A DNA stretch of 64,000 nt from Halichondria panicea (lineage: Eukaryota; Porifera; Demospongiae; Suberitida; Halichondriidae): contig NC_087380.1 of NCBI RefSeq assembly GCF_963675165.1, forward strand, positions 822,303-886,302. Reading direction: 5' to 3'. Below the pieces are notes generated by a model, which saw nothing but the letters and a program-made list of their open reading frames with translations, was not told where the DNA came from and ran no database searches. Both the position numbers and the translations under genes were made by a program. Below, in pieces: positions 53,525 to 64,000 of the stretch. How positions within the stretch are numbered: the first letter of the stretch is position 1; each line of letters starts with the position of its first letter.

Positions 53525-56500
53525 CTACACATCATCCAGAAGTGGCTCTCTATAATCAGTGGCATTATAGCATTTACGCTGCTGCTTTGCATTGTCCAAC
53601 GTCACTTCCTGTGTTGTCACTTTGTACCTTCCACTTTGTATGAGTTCCTCTTCTTGTACGCTTGTGTTGCCCATTTCTTGTCTCTTCTTCATGGCGAGCC
53701 TCTGAAGCTTGGGTCCGACTGTCTTGGCTATGTGGAAGATTATAATGCAAGCAAACTGCAGGAGAGCAATACAAACTGAGGTAGCAGTCACAGGATTGAT
53801 GGTGTCCTTTTGTCGGACACCTTCCGGTTGGGTTTGATAAAACAAGAATGCTCCACCTAAGATGATAAGGTTAATTAGATACAATACTTCCAGCACTGAT
53901 GCAAACCATTGCTTGTAGGGATAGCCAAAAATGAGTGTGTACAATAGCAGGAGTGTAGCTATAATGGTCATTACCAGTATGTTAGCATTCGGATTGGATG
54001 TCGAGGTTGATGCGGAAACAATCAATATCACTACACGGGAGATGAGCAGAATCCCCGTCCACACTTGATGCTGTCGCTTGTCTTTGAAAGGACCGTAATA
54101 AGTATCAAAAAACGGCATGAATGTGTTAATCCAGCGAAGGGGTCGGTAGTCTGACTTGGCTTTTAGGAAGGGTACTAGAAGGAGAGTCAAAGTGAATGGC
54201 AACCAAAACAATAGCATAAAGAGTAGTGCAACCACCATTAAGACAATGTGTCCCGGTGTTACTCCATATTCAACATTTCCATCCAGGGACCAAACTCTGC
54301 GAATAGAACCATCAGAGCCACTAATGTCAGATGGAGTAAGCACATTTGTGATAATCCTGAACAGCTTCCCATACGATAGCAGGATCAGAGTAGACAAAAC
54401 AGACACAGAATTTCTACCAAAGAATCGAGTAGCTTTTATGGAATACCGAGAAACTAAAATGATGAGGCCAGCAATGCACCAGATGTAGACTGGGAACACA
54501 AACTGTAAACCACTTTTAGTTAGTTGATCCAAATTTTGGCTGAAACAAGTCTCAATATCAAAGTCCAGATTAATCCAAGCTATAGGCACAGTGATGATGT
54601 AGTAGCCAATGCTCCGCTGTGGGAACAATATAGCATTGTTAATCCACACAACATTTGCGTAGAATATGAGTCCATTTATGGTACCATTGGCAACTGTGAT
54701 GTCGAACAGTGTAATCATAACAACCAATAAAATCCCGAGGATGGCGAACACAATCAACAGAGCAACAGAACTATTGTCATGACATTGTATGCATCGATCA
54801 CCTCCTAATTGCAGGCTGTAGTTGCCTTTACATCTCCCACACAGTATTCCAGCACGGTTGGAGCTGCACTGTGAATCAGGGGATGTCAAGTGAACAGGTA
54901 TTTCAGACCTAGTGCAGTAGTCACTAGAACAGTATTGATGCCAGTAGTATAGGCCTGTTTCATGTTTGGCAGTGTCCACTCCCACCCACACAGTTCCTTC
55001 TCTGGTGATGTAGCCAGTGTGGTTTTGAATCTCACAGGTTAGCTTCAACTGCTTACTGCTTTCGTCGCATTCGCACATATCTAAAGTCTTATTAAGCTGA
55101 AATCCCAGTGGACAGTTATCAACAGTGATGTTAATGAAGATGACCGTAGTGAGAAGAGCTGCACACGGTACTGAGGTATCGCTGCATTCATCAGAATGTA
55201 TGTTTTTTATACTTTCTTTAATTATATCGTCAGGATTGCCTTGAACAAATGATTCTTCAACAGAGAGCCCTAGTTGAAGGGGCCTGCTTGTTTGATTAGA
55301 CAATACTTTGTAGGTTAGCGTCGTGCATTGCTCGTAGTCATTGATAAATTTTATATGTTGACCATCACTGATATTTCCAACTTTCTTATCCAGTACAGTA
55401 GCAAACACAGATCCTGTTACTCTGCTAAAGTTAAATCCCACGAGAGCTACAGAAATCTCAAAGCTTTCCCCTGGAAACCTCGTCTCGTTTAATACAAGGT
55501 ATGCACGGTTTTGACACTGTGGTGTATTGTGTAGACAGAAACACACTCGAGAAGGGTTTGATGCAAGTCGAGAAGTACTCGGTACTGAGTTATCAAAATG
55601 AAAGATACTATCCTCTGAAACTGAACATTCATCATTGCCATATGACATTTCTGTTAGTCCGAAGATGTCCCTTCCACCAAAATCAGCATTGTTCCCAAAG
55701 AACACCACATTCGGAGTATCACCACTTGTGTGGTTATTGTTATAAAAGCAATGTTTACTTAAGGTAAATTTTAAACCTACATTCTCCAGAGGAACTAGCA
55801 GCTGTGGAGAGACAATTAAATCTGTAGCAATGTAGATCCCTCCACCATACTCCAAAGCTGTATTGTTCTCAAAACGTGTAGTCGATCCTGAATCAAATGA
55901 CACTGCTGATTGATACAAGGCCAGACCACCTCCTCTTACTGCAATGTTGTTAGAAAACACATTCTCTCCTGACAACTGGAAGATACTTCTGGAGGCTAGG
56001 ATTGGTGTTCCGCTATTGTTATTGAATGTACAGTCCTTGAAAATTATTGTTGGGTTTTGTTGACAGACATTCACTAACCACATGCATATTCTGTTTCGTG
56101 TGAAAGAACAGTTATCTATCATGATATTAAAGTGTTCTTCTATGTCTTCATTATAATATAGCACAACTCCAAAATCATTGCTATCCATCTGAGAGTTTCG
56201 GACTGTTATGCCGGAGTCCCATGATAGAATGCCGATACCATTAATACGACTTATACTGGAATTGACAATCGTCACATTTGGTATGTTTCGAAAAAATAAT
56301 GCATATGTGTCAAACTTAAATATCATACTGTCCTCAATCAAACAATTTTGTACTGATTGAACACGGACTCCTGCACTGGTCTGAGCAGAACTCGATATAA
56401 TTGAGTTTTTGATTGTTATTGAGCTGTCAACATCCAGGTCTGGAGGTACGTCACTATATAGCTGTAGTGAAACATTCTCAAACAAAAGTCCTTCGATCAA

Positions 56501-56860
56501 TGCCTTTGCTGATGCTATGATTTTCCAACCAATATCCATGTCACATTGATGACCAGTGTCCGCACGACCAATAACCTTCGGGCGTTGTCCCTGGCTTGGA
56601 AGTACTGGCTGCAAAATTATAAAACTAGTGTTAACAGTAAGGTAGTCGCTGAGAATGTGAACTCCCTCCAGGAATATCAGAGTGATGTTGTTGTAGCCAG
56701 ATAATAAACTCTGGTTTTGAGCATACTGGTCCAGGGTGTAACAAGGTTGAGGACAGTCAGCTGGGGCTGGGAGGATTGGGGTGACATGGAAGGTCTCTGC
56801 CATGCAAGGAGAGAGGAGACCAGCTGTCACTAACAAACCGAGTAGTTGAAGCATCTGCAT
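53525..56860 (-). CDS. R4: beta-helix/multi-TM receptor, intact
   Basis: One exon, 1,111 residues. Signal peptide QMLQLLGLLVTAGLLSPC, then ETFHVTPILP and CPQPCYTLDQ. The beta-helix part has its own variant sequence (IEGLLFENVSLQLYSD, SSISRINGIGILSWDSGITV, NNIAVRGGGLALYQ, ENNTALEYGGGIYIAT). The CSSNRAGILCGRCKGNYSLQ linker, about nine or ten membrane segments (for example LQFVFPVYIWCIAGLIILVS) and the ending DYREPLLDDV are almost the same as in R1, R3 and R5. The ectodomain between about residues 95 and 270 is strongly different from R1/R3 and nearer to R2. Predicted topology is an outside N-terminus with a short cytoplasmic or luminal tail; function unknown. Confidence 0.86.
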   Translation of the reverse strand: MQMLQLLGLLVTAGLLSPCMAETFHVTPILPAPADCPQPCYTLDQYAQNQSLLSGYNNITLIFLEGVHILSDYLTVNTSFIILQPVLPSQGQRPKVIGRADTGHQCDMDIGWKIIASAKALIEGLLFENVSLQLYSDVPPDLDVDSSITIKNSIISSSAQTSAGVRVQSVQNCLIEDSMIFKFDTYALFFRNIPNVTIVNSSISRINGIGILSWDSGITVRNSQMDSNDFGVVLYYNEDIEEHFNIMIDNCSFTRNRICMWLVNVCQQNPTIIFKDCTFNNNSGTPILASRSIFQLSGENVFSNNIAVRGGGLALYQSAVSFDSGSTTRFENNTALEYGGGIYIATDLIVSPQLLVPLENVGLKFTLSKHCFYNNNHTSGDTPNVVFFGNNADFGGRDIFGLTEMSYGNDECSVSEDSIFHFDNSVPSTSRLASNPSRVCFCLHNTPQCQNRAYLVLNETRFPGESFEISVALVGFNFSRVTGSVFATVLDKKVGNISDGQHIKFINDYEQCTTLTYKVLSNQTSRPLQLGLSVEESFVQGNPDDIIKESIKNIHSDECSDTSVPCAALLTTVIFINITVDNCPLGFQLNKTLDMCECDESSKQLKLTCEIQNHTGYITREGTVWVGVDTAKHETGLYYWHQYCSSDYCTRSEIPVHLTSPDSQCSSNRAGILCGRCKGNYSLQLGGDRCIQCHDNSSVALLIVFAILGILLVVMITLFDITVANGTINGLIFYANVVWINNAILFPQRSIGYYIITVPIAWINLDFDIETCFSQNLDQLTKSGLQFVFPVYIWCIAGLIILVSRYSIKATRFFGRNSVSVLSTLILLSYGKLFRIITNVLTPSDISGSDGSIRRVWSLDGNVEYGVTPGHIVLMVVALLFMLLFWLPFTLTLLLVPFLKAKSDYRPLRWINTFMPFFDTYYGPFKDKRQHQVWTGILLISRVVILIVSASTSTSNPNANILVMTIIATLLLLYTLIFGYPYKQWFASVLEVLYLINLIILGGAFLFYQTQPEGVRQKDTINPVTATSVCIALLQFACIIIFHIAKTVGPKLQRLAMKKRQEMGNTSVQEEELIQSGRYKVTTQEVTLDNAKQQRKCYNATDYREPLLDDV

Positions 56861-57285
56861 TGCTGCGAAACAACCGCGCGCAAGCTTAATATAGCTCTTG
56901 GCTTCTTCTTGCAGAAAAACAGGCGTGGCTGGTACGCGCGCGCAGTCATGCAGTCATGCAGATGACCGCATCCGATCATCGACTCTTTCTTTGTTACCTC
57001 CAACCAACCACAACAGTACTAACATTTTAGTGTTGGATACTAATCCTAAACAGAAACCTTTGACCTTGACTATATCCTCTTCTGGCATATATACATGTAT
57101 AATATAGCGGCCCCCCAGAGACTGGAGCATGGAATCAAGGCAATACAAAAACTCGGTCACACCTCAATCCGTGAATACACTTAAAATGGATGCACTCAAC
57201 ACAGAATGATAAAAGAGATACAAAAAATGGGCACATGATCATTGATAAAATCTACAATCCTAGAGACTGTTGTTATCGTTTATAT
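56861..57285. other. R4 upstream region
   Basis: No gene is seen. It should hold the R4 promoter. From about 57198 it matches the K1/K2 downstream flank. Confidence 0.4.
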
Positions 57286-58515
57286 TTTGATTTGGAGTGT
57301 TTCCCCAGCAACGCCATTAAGTTCAGTGAACCCCGCCTCTTTAGCAATGTCCAGAGCTGTTAGGCCGTCCTAGGAGGAGACAGAAGGGTTAATAGTGGAG
57401 GGAGACAGAAGTAGGCAGTGGATAGAGACACTAGCACTAGACATATGCAACAATTATGGGGATGGTATTAGAATGCATCATGCAAATAGCAACCCTTGAC
57501 TTACATTATCCCTGAGGCTGGTATCTGTGTGAGGGTGTGTGAGAAGTGACCCCACTATCTCTGTATGACTACTCTGGACTAGCAAACATGAGTGCTGAGG
57601 AGCCGTCTTACAGTCATGTGATTGTCATGTGACATGCTGGTACAGATATTGCCACACCCACCTTATCCCGGAGGTTAACGTCGGCACCTTTCTCAAGGAA
57701 CAGAGAGACCATCTCCAGAGAACCACTGCAGGCAGCCAACATCAGAGCAGTCCGTTGATCCTGACACATCAAACAAGTTATTAGCATTGTTCGTACGCTA
57801 TGTAATTATAGACACTGTTTTGGAGGTGTCTATAATCAATATGGAATTTAGAAGCTCAAAGGCCAGTACTGCTTTAGTCAGTATCCCGAGCATAGCCAGG
57901 GTACTATACAAGTGCCTGAGGGCTTCTAAATCATGGACACTGACGAAACAGTGTCTATAATTTATACTTGAGGCACTTTTCACTTATCAAATCTTATCAA
58001 CTAGTGTCTAAATATTACGTGGTACATGTGCTTGTGTGTGTTCAACAATGGATATACCGAACTGAATGCAAAGTATAATCATTATTGTGTAATGGTTGTA
58101 GCCTCACTATCACATACTATCACCAACATCACCATCTCCCTATTTGAACTGTCTATAGTACAGTCATTAATTTATTACTGTACACAATGCATGCTAATAA
58201 TACATTGTACTGCTAACTGGTATAGTGTTGCTAGGAGACAGGTTCACCTTGTCAGCTGCCTTGTTGATGTCCGGGCCCCCCTGTCCACCAGATGTCCCAT
58301 GATGTCTCTGGGCCCCCTCCCCACACAGGTGCTGATACAGCTGGGCTTTTAGCATAATTATACCCGTAAATTGTTAGGTGCTTTTCATCAATAAGAATAG
58401 AGTCATTCAGATGAATACATAATAACTAGCAGCAGTTGTATATATGCCGTGTACCTGTGTTCACCCACCTCCACACAACAAGCAGCTGCCAGCATCAGTG
58501 GAGTGTAGCCAGCCT
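57286..58515 (-). pseudogene. K3: KANK-like ankyrin fragment
   Basis: Third copy of the four-exon block. The second exon is best preserved (RTALMLAACSGSLEMVSLFL with a good TGTCAG acceptor). The last exon is shifted to FTELNGVAGETLQIKI. The first exon is interrupted by an insertion at about 58315-58450, so GHLVDR and GEHR are separated. Not functional as it stands. Confidence 0.65.
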
Positions 58516-58924
58516 GTGTGTGTGTGGTGTGTGTGTGTGGTGTGGGCGTGTGTGTGTGTGGGGGGAGGCTGTTATACATGTACACCGGCTTTATGCAGTG
58601 AAATACCTGGCCTTAAAACACACAAAAGTAACCACCACAGTCAATGATCGATTAGGCCTTGCCCAAATTATGCTCAAAATTTTGCCTATTAATTTAGTCC
58701 CCAAGTCTCATGCATTGTACCTATTAGTTTTAATTAATTAATTAGCAATTATTACCCAAAAATCATCGACAAGAATTATAAACTATAATTTATTATGTAT
58801 TATTATACCTCATAAATCAGTTCTTAATTTCTCTACATTATGTTAAATTATGCAGCACAATCAAATTATAAATAACATACACACGTAAATCATTTCTTCT
58901 CTACATACAATGTTAAATGCTTTG
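58516..58924. other. Spacer between K3 and R5
   Basis: GT-rich tract (58513-58566) and AT-rich sequence matching 53090-53524. No gene is seen. Confidence 0.5.
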
Positions 58925-61900
58925 CTACACATCATCCAGAAGTGGCTCTCTATAATCAGTGGCATTATAGGAATTACGCTGCTGCTTTGCATTGTCCAAC
59001 GTCACTTCCTGTGTTGTCACTTTGTACCTTGCACCTTCTTTGCCTGCATCTTCTTTTACACCTGTAATAATGTCTACTTCTGTTTTCTTCTTCTTGGCGA
59101 GCCTCTGAAGCTTGGGTCCGACCTTCTTGGCTATGTGGAAGATTATAATACAAGCAAACTGCAGGAGAGCAATACAAACTGAGGTAGCAGTCACAGGATT
59201 GATGGTGTCATTTTGTCGGACATCTTCCGGTTGGGTTTGATAAAACAAGAATGCTCCACCTAAGATGATGAGGTTGAACAGGTACAATACTTCCAGCACA
59301 GACGCAAACCATTGCTTGTAGAGATAGCCAACAATGGATGTGTACAATAGCAAGAGTGTGGCTATAATGGTCATTACCAGTATGTTAGCATTCGGATTTG
59401 ATGTTGAGGTTGATGCGGAAACAATCAATATCACTACACGGGAGATAAGCAGAATCCCCGTCCACACTTGATGCTGTTTCTTGTCTTTGAAAGGACCATA
59501 AAAGGTATCAAAAAACGGCTTGAATGTGTTAATCCAGCGAAGGGGTCGGTAGTCTGACTTGGCTTTTAGGAAGGATACTAGAAGGAGAGTCAAAGTGAAT
59601 GGCAACCAAAACAATAGCATAAAGAGTAGTGCAACCACCATTAAGACAATGTGTCCGGGTGTTATTCCATATTCAACATTTCCATCCAGGGACCAAACTC
59701 TGCGAATAGAACCATCAGAGCCAGAAATGTTAGATGGAGTAAACACATTTGTGATAATCCTGAACAGTTTCCCATAAGATAGCAGGATCAGAGTAGATAA
59801 AACAGCAACTGAGTTTCTACCAAAGAATCGAGTAGCTTTTATGGAATACCGAGAAACTAAAATGATGAGACCAGCAATGCACCAGATGTAGACTGGAAAC
59901 ACAAACTGTAAACCACTTTTAGTTAGTTGATCCAAATTTTGGCTGAAACAAGTCTCAATACCAAAGTCCAGATTAATCCAAGCTATAGGTACAGTGATGA
60001 TGTAGTAGCCAATGTTCCGCTGTGGGAACAATATAGCATTGTTAATCCACACAACATTTGCGTAGAATATGAGTCCATTTATGGTACCATTGGCAACTGT
60101 GAAGTCAAAGAATGTAATCATAGCAACCAATAAAATCCCGAGGATGGCGAACACAATCAACAGAGCAACAGAGCTATTGTCATGACATTGTATGCACCGA
60201 TCACCTCCTAATTGCAGGCTGTAGTTGCCTTTACATCTCCCACACAAATTCCAGCATGGTTCGAGCTGCACTGTGAATCAGGGGATGCCAAGTGAACAGG
60301 TATTGCAGACCTACTGCAGTAGTCACTAGGACAGTACTGATACAAGTAGTAAAGGTCAGTTTCATTTTTAGTGTCAATTCCCACCCACACAGTTCCTTCT
60401 CTGGTGATGTAGCCGGTGTGGTTTTGAATCTCACAAGTTAACTTCAACTGCTTACTGCTTTCGTCGCAACCGCACATACTTGAAGTATTAAGCTGAAACC
60501 CCAGTGGACAGTTATCAACAGTGATGTTAATGAAGATGGCCGTAGTGAGAAGAGCTGTACATGGTAGTGAGTTGTTGTTGCACATAGGGGAGTATATGTT
60601 ACTTACACTTTCTTTAATTATATCGTCTTGATTGCCTTGAACAAACGATTCTTCAACGGAGAGGCTTAGTTGAAGGGGTCTGCTTGTTTGGTTGGACAAT
60701 ACTGTGTAGGTTAGTTCTGTGCATTGTAAATAATCATTGATAGATTGTATATGTTGATTATCATTGATACTTCCAGTATTCTCATCCAGTACAGTAGCAA
60801 ACACAGGTCCTGTTACTCTACTAAAGTTGAATCCTACAAGAACTACGGAAATATTAAAGCTCTCTCCAGGAAACCTCATCTCGTTTAATACAAGGTATGA
60901 ACGGTTTTGACACTGTTGTGTATTGTGTACACAGAAACACACTCGAGAAGGATCTGATGCAAGTCGCGATGTACTCGGTACTGATTCATCAAAATGAAAC
61001 CATTTATCCTCTGAAACTGACCAATCATCCTCGTATGATACTTCTGTTAGTCCGAAGATGTCCCTTCCACCGAAATTAGCATTGTTCCCAAAGAAATGCA
61101 CTTGAATATTATCATTTTCATACTCTTTATAAAAGCAAGTTGGGAATAGGGGAAAGGAAATCAATTGCTTACAGGATATATCATTTTCCAAGGCAACTAC
61201 TAGTTGTGGAAGGAGAGGTGAATTTGTAGCAATGTAGATTCCCCCACCATACTCTATAGCTGTTTGTTCTCAAAGCGTGTAGTAGATCCTGAATCAAATG
61301 TCACAGTTGATTGATACAAGGCCAGACCACCTCCTCTTATTGCAATGTTGTTAGAAAACACATTCTTTCCAGACAACTGGAAGGTACTTTGGTGGGCTAT
61401 AATTGGTGTTCCGTTGTTGTTATCAAATGTACAGTCTCTGAAAATTATTTTTGAGATACTTAATAAGCATATTCCAAAGAATCTGTTTTGTGTGAAGGAC
61501 ACTTCAATCATTTGTGCATCACGCGGACTAGTTAGCATAACTCCAAAATCAGTATTATCAATTGAACAATTTTGGAGTGTTATGTTTGAGCCATATGCTA
61601 CAATGCCGAAACCATTAATATAGCTTATGTTGGAATTGACAATCGTCACATTTGGTACAACAATAATCGTTAATGCATACTTGTCCAACTTAAATATCAC
61701 ACTGTCCTCAATCAAGAGATCTGTTGCTGTGAAAGTGAATCCTACACGGATGGGAGCAAGTATAGAATTTTTAGCGTGAGATATAGTCGAGTTTTTGATT
61801 GTTACTGAGATTTTAACATCTTTCGATAATGATAATGCAACAAAAGGAACTAAGTACAAGCCACACCGTCGAATAACAAGTTTATAATCACGATTCCAGT

Positions 61901-62272
61901 TTATATATAGGTAAACATCAACCAACAAAAGTCCTTCGATCAATATTATTATTTGATGCACTGATATTTATAATTTAAATGTTGACTAATAACCTTCGGT
62001 GGTTGTCCCTGGTTTGGAAGTGCTGGCTGCAAGATTATGAGGTTAGTTTCAACAGACAGCTTGTTGCTGAGATCGTGAACTCCCTCCAGGAATATCAGAG
62101 TGATGTTGTTGTGGCCAGATAATAAACTCTGGTTTTGAGTAAACTGGTCCAGGGTGTAACAAGGTTGAGGACAGTCAGCTGGGGCAGGGAGGGTTGGGGT
62201 GACATAGAAGGTCTCTGCCATGCAAGGAGAGAGGAGACCAACTGTCACTAGCAGGCCGAGTAGATGAAGCAT
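58925..62272 (-). pseudogene. R5: frameshifted beta-helix/multi-TM copy
   Basis: Four frames cover the whole protein: 62272-61949 (LHLLGLLVTVGLLSPC to about PPKVISQ), 61961-61254, 61253-60208 and 60271-58925. Breaks lie near 61955, near 61262 (GCTGTTTGTTC where R4 has GCTGTATTGTTC) and near 60245 (CACACAAATTCC where R4 has CACACAGTATTCC). The normal MYK start has become ATA-CAA, leaving the next methionine. The membrane half (60271 on) is intact and nearly identical to R4. Three independent small indels suggest a pseudogene; assembly errors are possible but less likely. The last frame also has a changed cytoplasmic loop (TEVDIITGVKEDAGKEGARY). Confidence 0.8.
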
Positions 62273-62438
62273 CTTGTATGTGGGGCCGGGGGTGAGGAGG
62301 AAGGTCCTACCGCATATCCATGTGCGCACGAATCACTACAAGTTCAGTGCATTGATGTCATTTGTTATGCGTAGCCAGTCTGCTGTTGCACAGTTGAGTT
62401 GTGAAACCACATAGCTGCACCGCTAGCTTTGACAAATC

Positions 62439-63501
62439 TAGCCTCGATCCCAGGCCGAGTTTTCGCTTTTACAACGGTTAGGCCAACAACTAGGCCTGGT
62501 ACTAGTTGTTTGCGCATGCGTCAAATTTTCATTGTATTTGTGGTCGGCAAAAATATTTATAGTCGAAATTTGTACACAGAAAATGCACAGAGTGAGTACA
62601 CAAAAGATTCACATAGAGAGCTGCTTCACAAGGGCCTGGGGAGTTGCCAGTTGTGCTGCAGCACGATTACAGTGACCCAGGGCAACTTCAGGCTGATTGA
62701 ATGCCTTCAAATTACGTTTCAAAAAGATTTAGCAGGCTGCTGGACTTTTCTGATTCTAGGCCCCAACTCGTAACTCTTGAGAAAACATAGATTCTCTTGA
62801 TGCCTCTGAGCTACCCAGCAACGCTCGAACGAGCAGGTCATACTTCAGTCCTGTAAGCATAGGACAATAATTATCAAAGACGGTTAAACCCTTACCTTAA
62901 ACTGTCCAGTCTCGTCCGTTAGTATAGCCAAGAGGAGCACTGTTGGGATAGCTGGATATTAGCCATTGCTCCTGTACAGAGAAGTAGACATTCTAAACAC
63001 GTGTAGATCTATATTAAATTTCTCGTATTAAACAGGTTATAGTGTCATTGTCGACGAGCTGATGATGGCAGCACCAAGTTCTCTAGCTCACACTCTTCAC
63101 TTGATCCACCATATTAATGATGAAACTATAGTCTACCTAGCTTGATCTTGCCAAACATGAACAAGATTTGATAGCACAGGGCCCACACAAAAATGTCTGA
63201 CCTTAACAAGCTTGACAAAGCTTTATACCTCTTCCCTTGTTGTTCAGTCTTCAGAATAATGTTTTCTAAGCTTCAGAGAAGAGAGAAGCTTCAGCTAGCT
63301 AAGAGCCATTCCAATAATGATAAAACGGGAACTGACTTCTAGTACACGATAGTACACGAATATAAATGTCACGAAAGTGAACGAGAATATCCATTTGTCA
63401 GAATCTGACAAACGACTGACGCATGCGCAGACAACTAGTACCAGGCCTAGTTGTTTGCCTAACCGTTATAAAAGCGAAAACTCGGCCTGGGATCGAGGCT
63501 A
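62439..63501. mobile_element. 1.06 kb TAGCCTCG element with long TIRs
   Basis: The ends are inverted repeats of about 80 bp starting TAGCCTCGATCCCAGGCCGA and running through GCGCATGCGTC. Flanks TGACAAATC (62430-62438) and TGGCAAATC (63502-63510) match at 8 of 9 bases. There is no transposase frame inside. Long TIRs and a 9-bp target duplication resemble Mutator-like elements. Confidence 0.8.
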
Positions 63502-63510
63502 TGGCAAATC

Positions 63511-64000
63511 TAATATGTGGTTTCACACATCCCTCCTCTAACCACTAACCACTTATCAATGCAAACATAAGCTCATGCGGTAAATTAAAGGCTGGTGGCT
63601 TGCAAGACTATAGATCAACCGGAGTCGTGAATCAGCCGCCCTGGGACTTTTCTAGGCCGGCTGATTCATGAGACTAGATAACCGCATGTGCACGAATCAC
63701 TACTAGCATTGGTGCATAGATACAATATCTATGATTGATGTCACGATTTGATTTTATGTTGAAAATGAGTTCGAGACAAAAGTGAATTAAACTTAATGTG
63801 GAAAACTTAATGTGGAAAAACAAAGGCAGACATGTAAAACCGAATGTCCATTCGCAAAAGTTTAGTTCTGAGTTATGGAGCGCCATAGAGGACAAAATTC
63901 ATGTCTAAGAATTCATTGTACATCATAATTTGATGACAACTCTTCACCATTTACAGGTTGTAGTTCTGGCTCTATGCAGACGTCACTACAGATTTCAGTG
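63511..64000. other. Right end of window
   Basis: No gene is seen. A hairpin around GAATCAGCCG and CGGCTGATTC lies at about 63630-63670. Confidence 0.4.

Noticed and set aside
53525-56860. Bacterial contamination (Pmp-like GGGI repeats)
   Set aside because: The repeats recall chlamydial outer-membrane proteins, but the family is tandemly arrayed beside intron-rich animal genes with animal transposons and a eukaryotic signal peptide plus many TM segments.

Overview
The window is nuclear DNA from an intron-rich but compact animal genome. I infer a sponge (probably a demosponge). The inference rests on small introns, phase-1 one-domain exons, large Sushi/Ig/fibronectin receptors, a KH-containing DDX43-type helicase, AT-rich spacers and many short inverted-repeat transposons. 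The species is not proven by the sequence.

Layout. 0.8-1.34 kb (+): last three exons of succinyl-CoA:3-ketoacid CoA-transferase (OXCT1). 1.7-4.0 kb (-): METTL4, an N6-adenine methyltransferase with a DPPW motif. 4.8-8.3 kb (+): POLH, translesion DNA polymerase eta; seven exons join to a clean 624-residue frame. 8.5-10.1 kb (-): an intronless secreted alpha/beta hydrolase. It is head-to-head with a receptor gene at 10.4-13.9 kb (+), which joins in ten exons to a secreted 602-residue Ig/Sushi/FN3 protein. At 14.0-16 kb this block recurs: a scrap of POLH exon 7, a decayed hydrolase, then a second receptor. The second receptor runs to 25.6 kb (26 exons, 2,429 residues) with a transmembrane segment and a tyrosine-rich tail. 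26.1-32.1 kb (+): a DDX43-type KH + DEAD-box helicase (28 exons, 771 residues) whose N-terminal glycine-rich repeats come from tandemly duplicated exons.

32.5-62.3 kb holds a tandem array, all on the minus strand, of five copies (called R1-R5 here) of a large membrane protein: signal peptide, beta-helix-like ectodomain, Cys-rich linker, about nine or ten membrane segments. R3 and R4 are intact single-exon genes. R1 is split by a 4.83 kb inverted-repeat element. R2 is a deleted pseudogene. R5 carries three frameshifts. Decaying copies of the ankyrin-repeat end of a KANK-like gene lie downstream of R2, R4 and R5. A copy of the DDX43 3' end lies beyond R3, marking how the array grew. The membrane half is nearly identical between copies while the outer part of the ectodomain differs strongly.

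Mobile DNA is abundant: pogo-like elements with TA duplications, a foldback family starting TAGCCTCG with 9-bp target duplications, a Tc1/mariner relic inside a DDX43 intron, elements with CACTGTAAAAA ends, and two non-LTR retrotransposon fragments. No RNA genes, CRISPR arrays or origins were recognised. Exon boundaries are my own reading of splice signals; those for POLH, the two receptors, DDX43 and METTL4 were checked by requiring that the joined exons keep one reading frame. Similarity calls come from recognising motifs, not from a database search.
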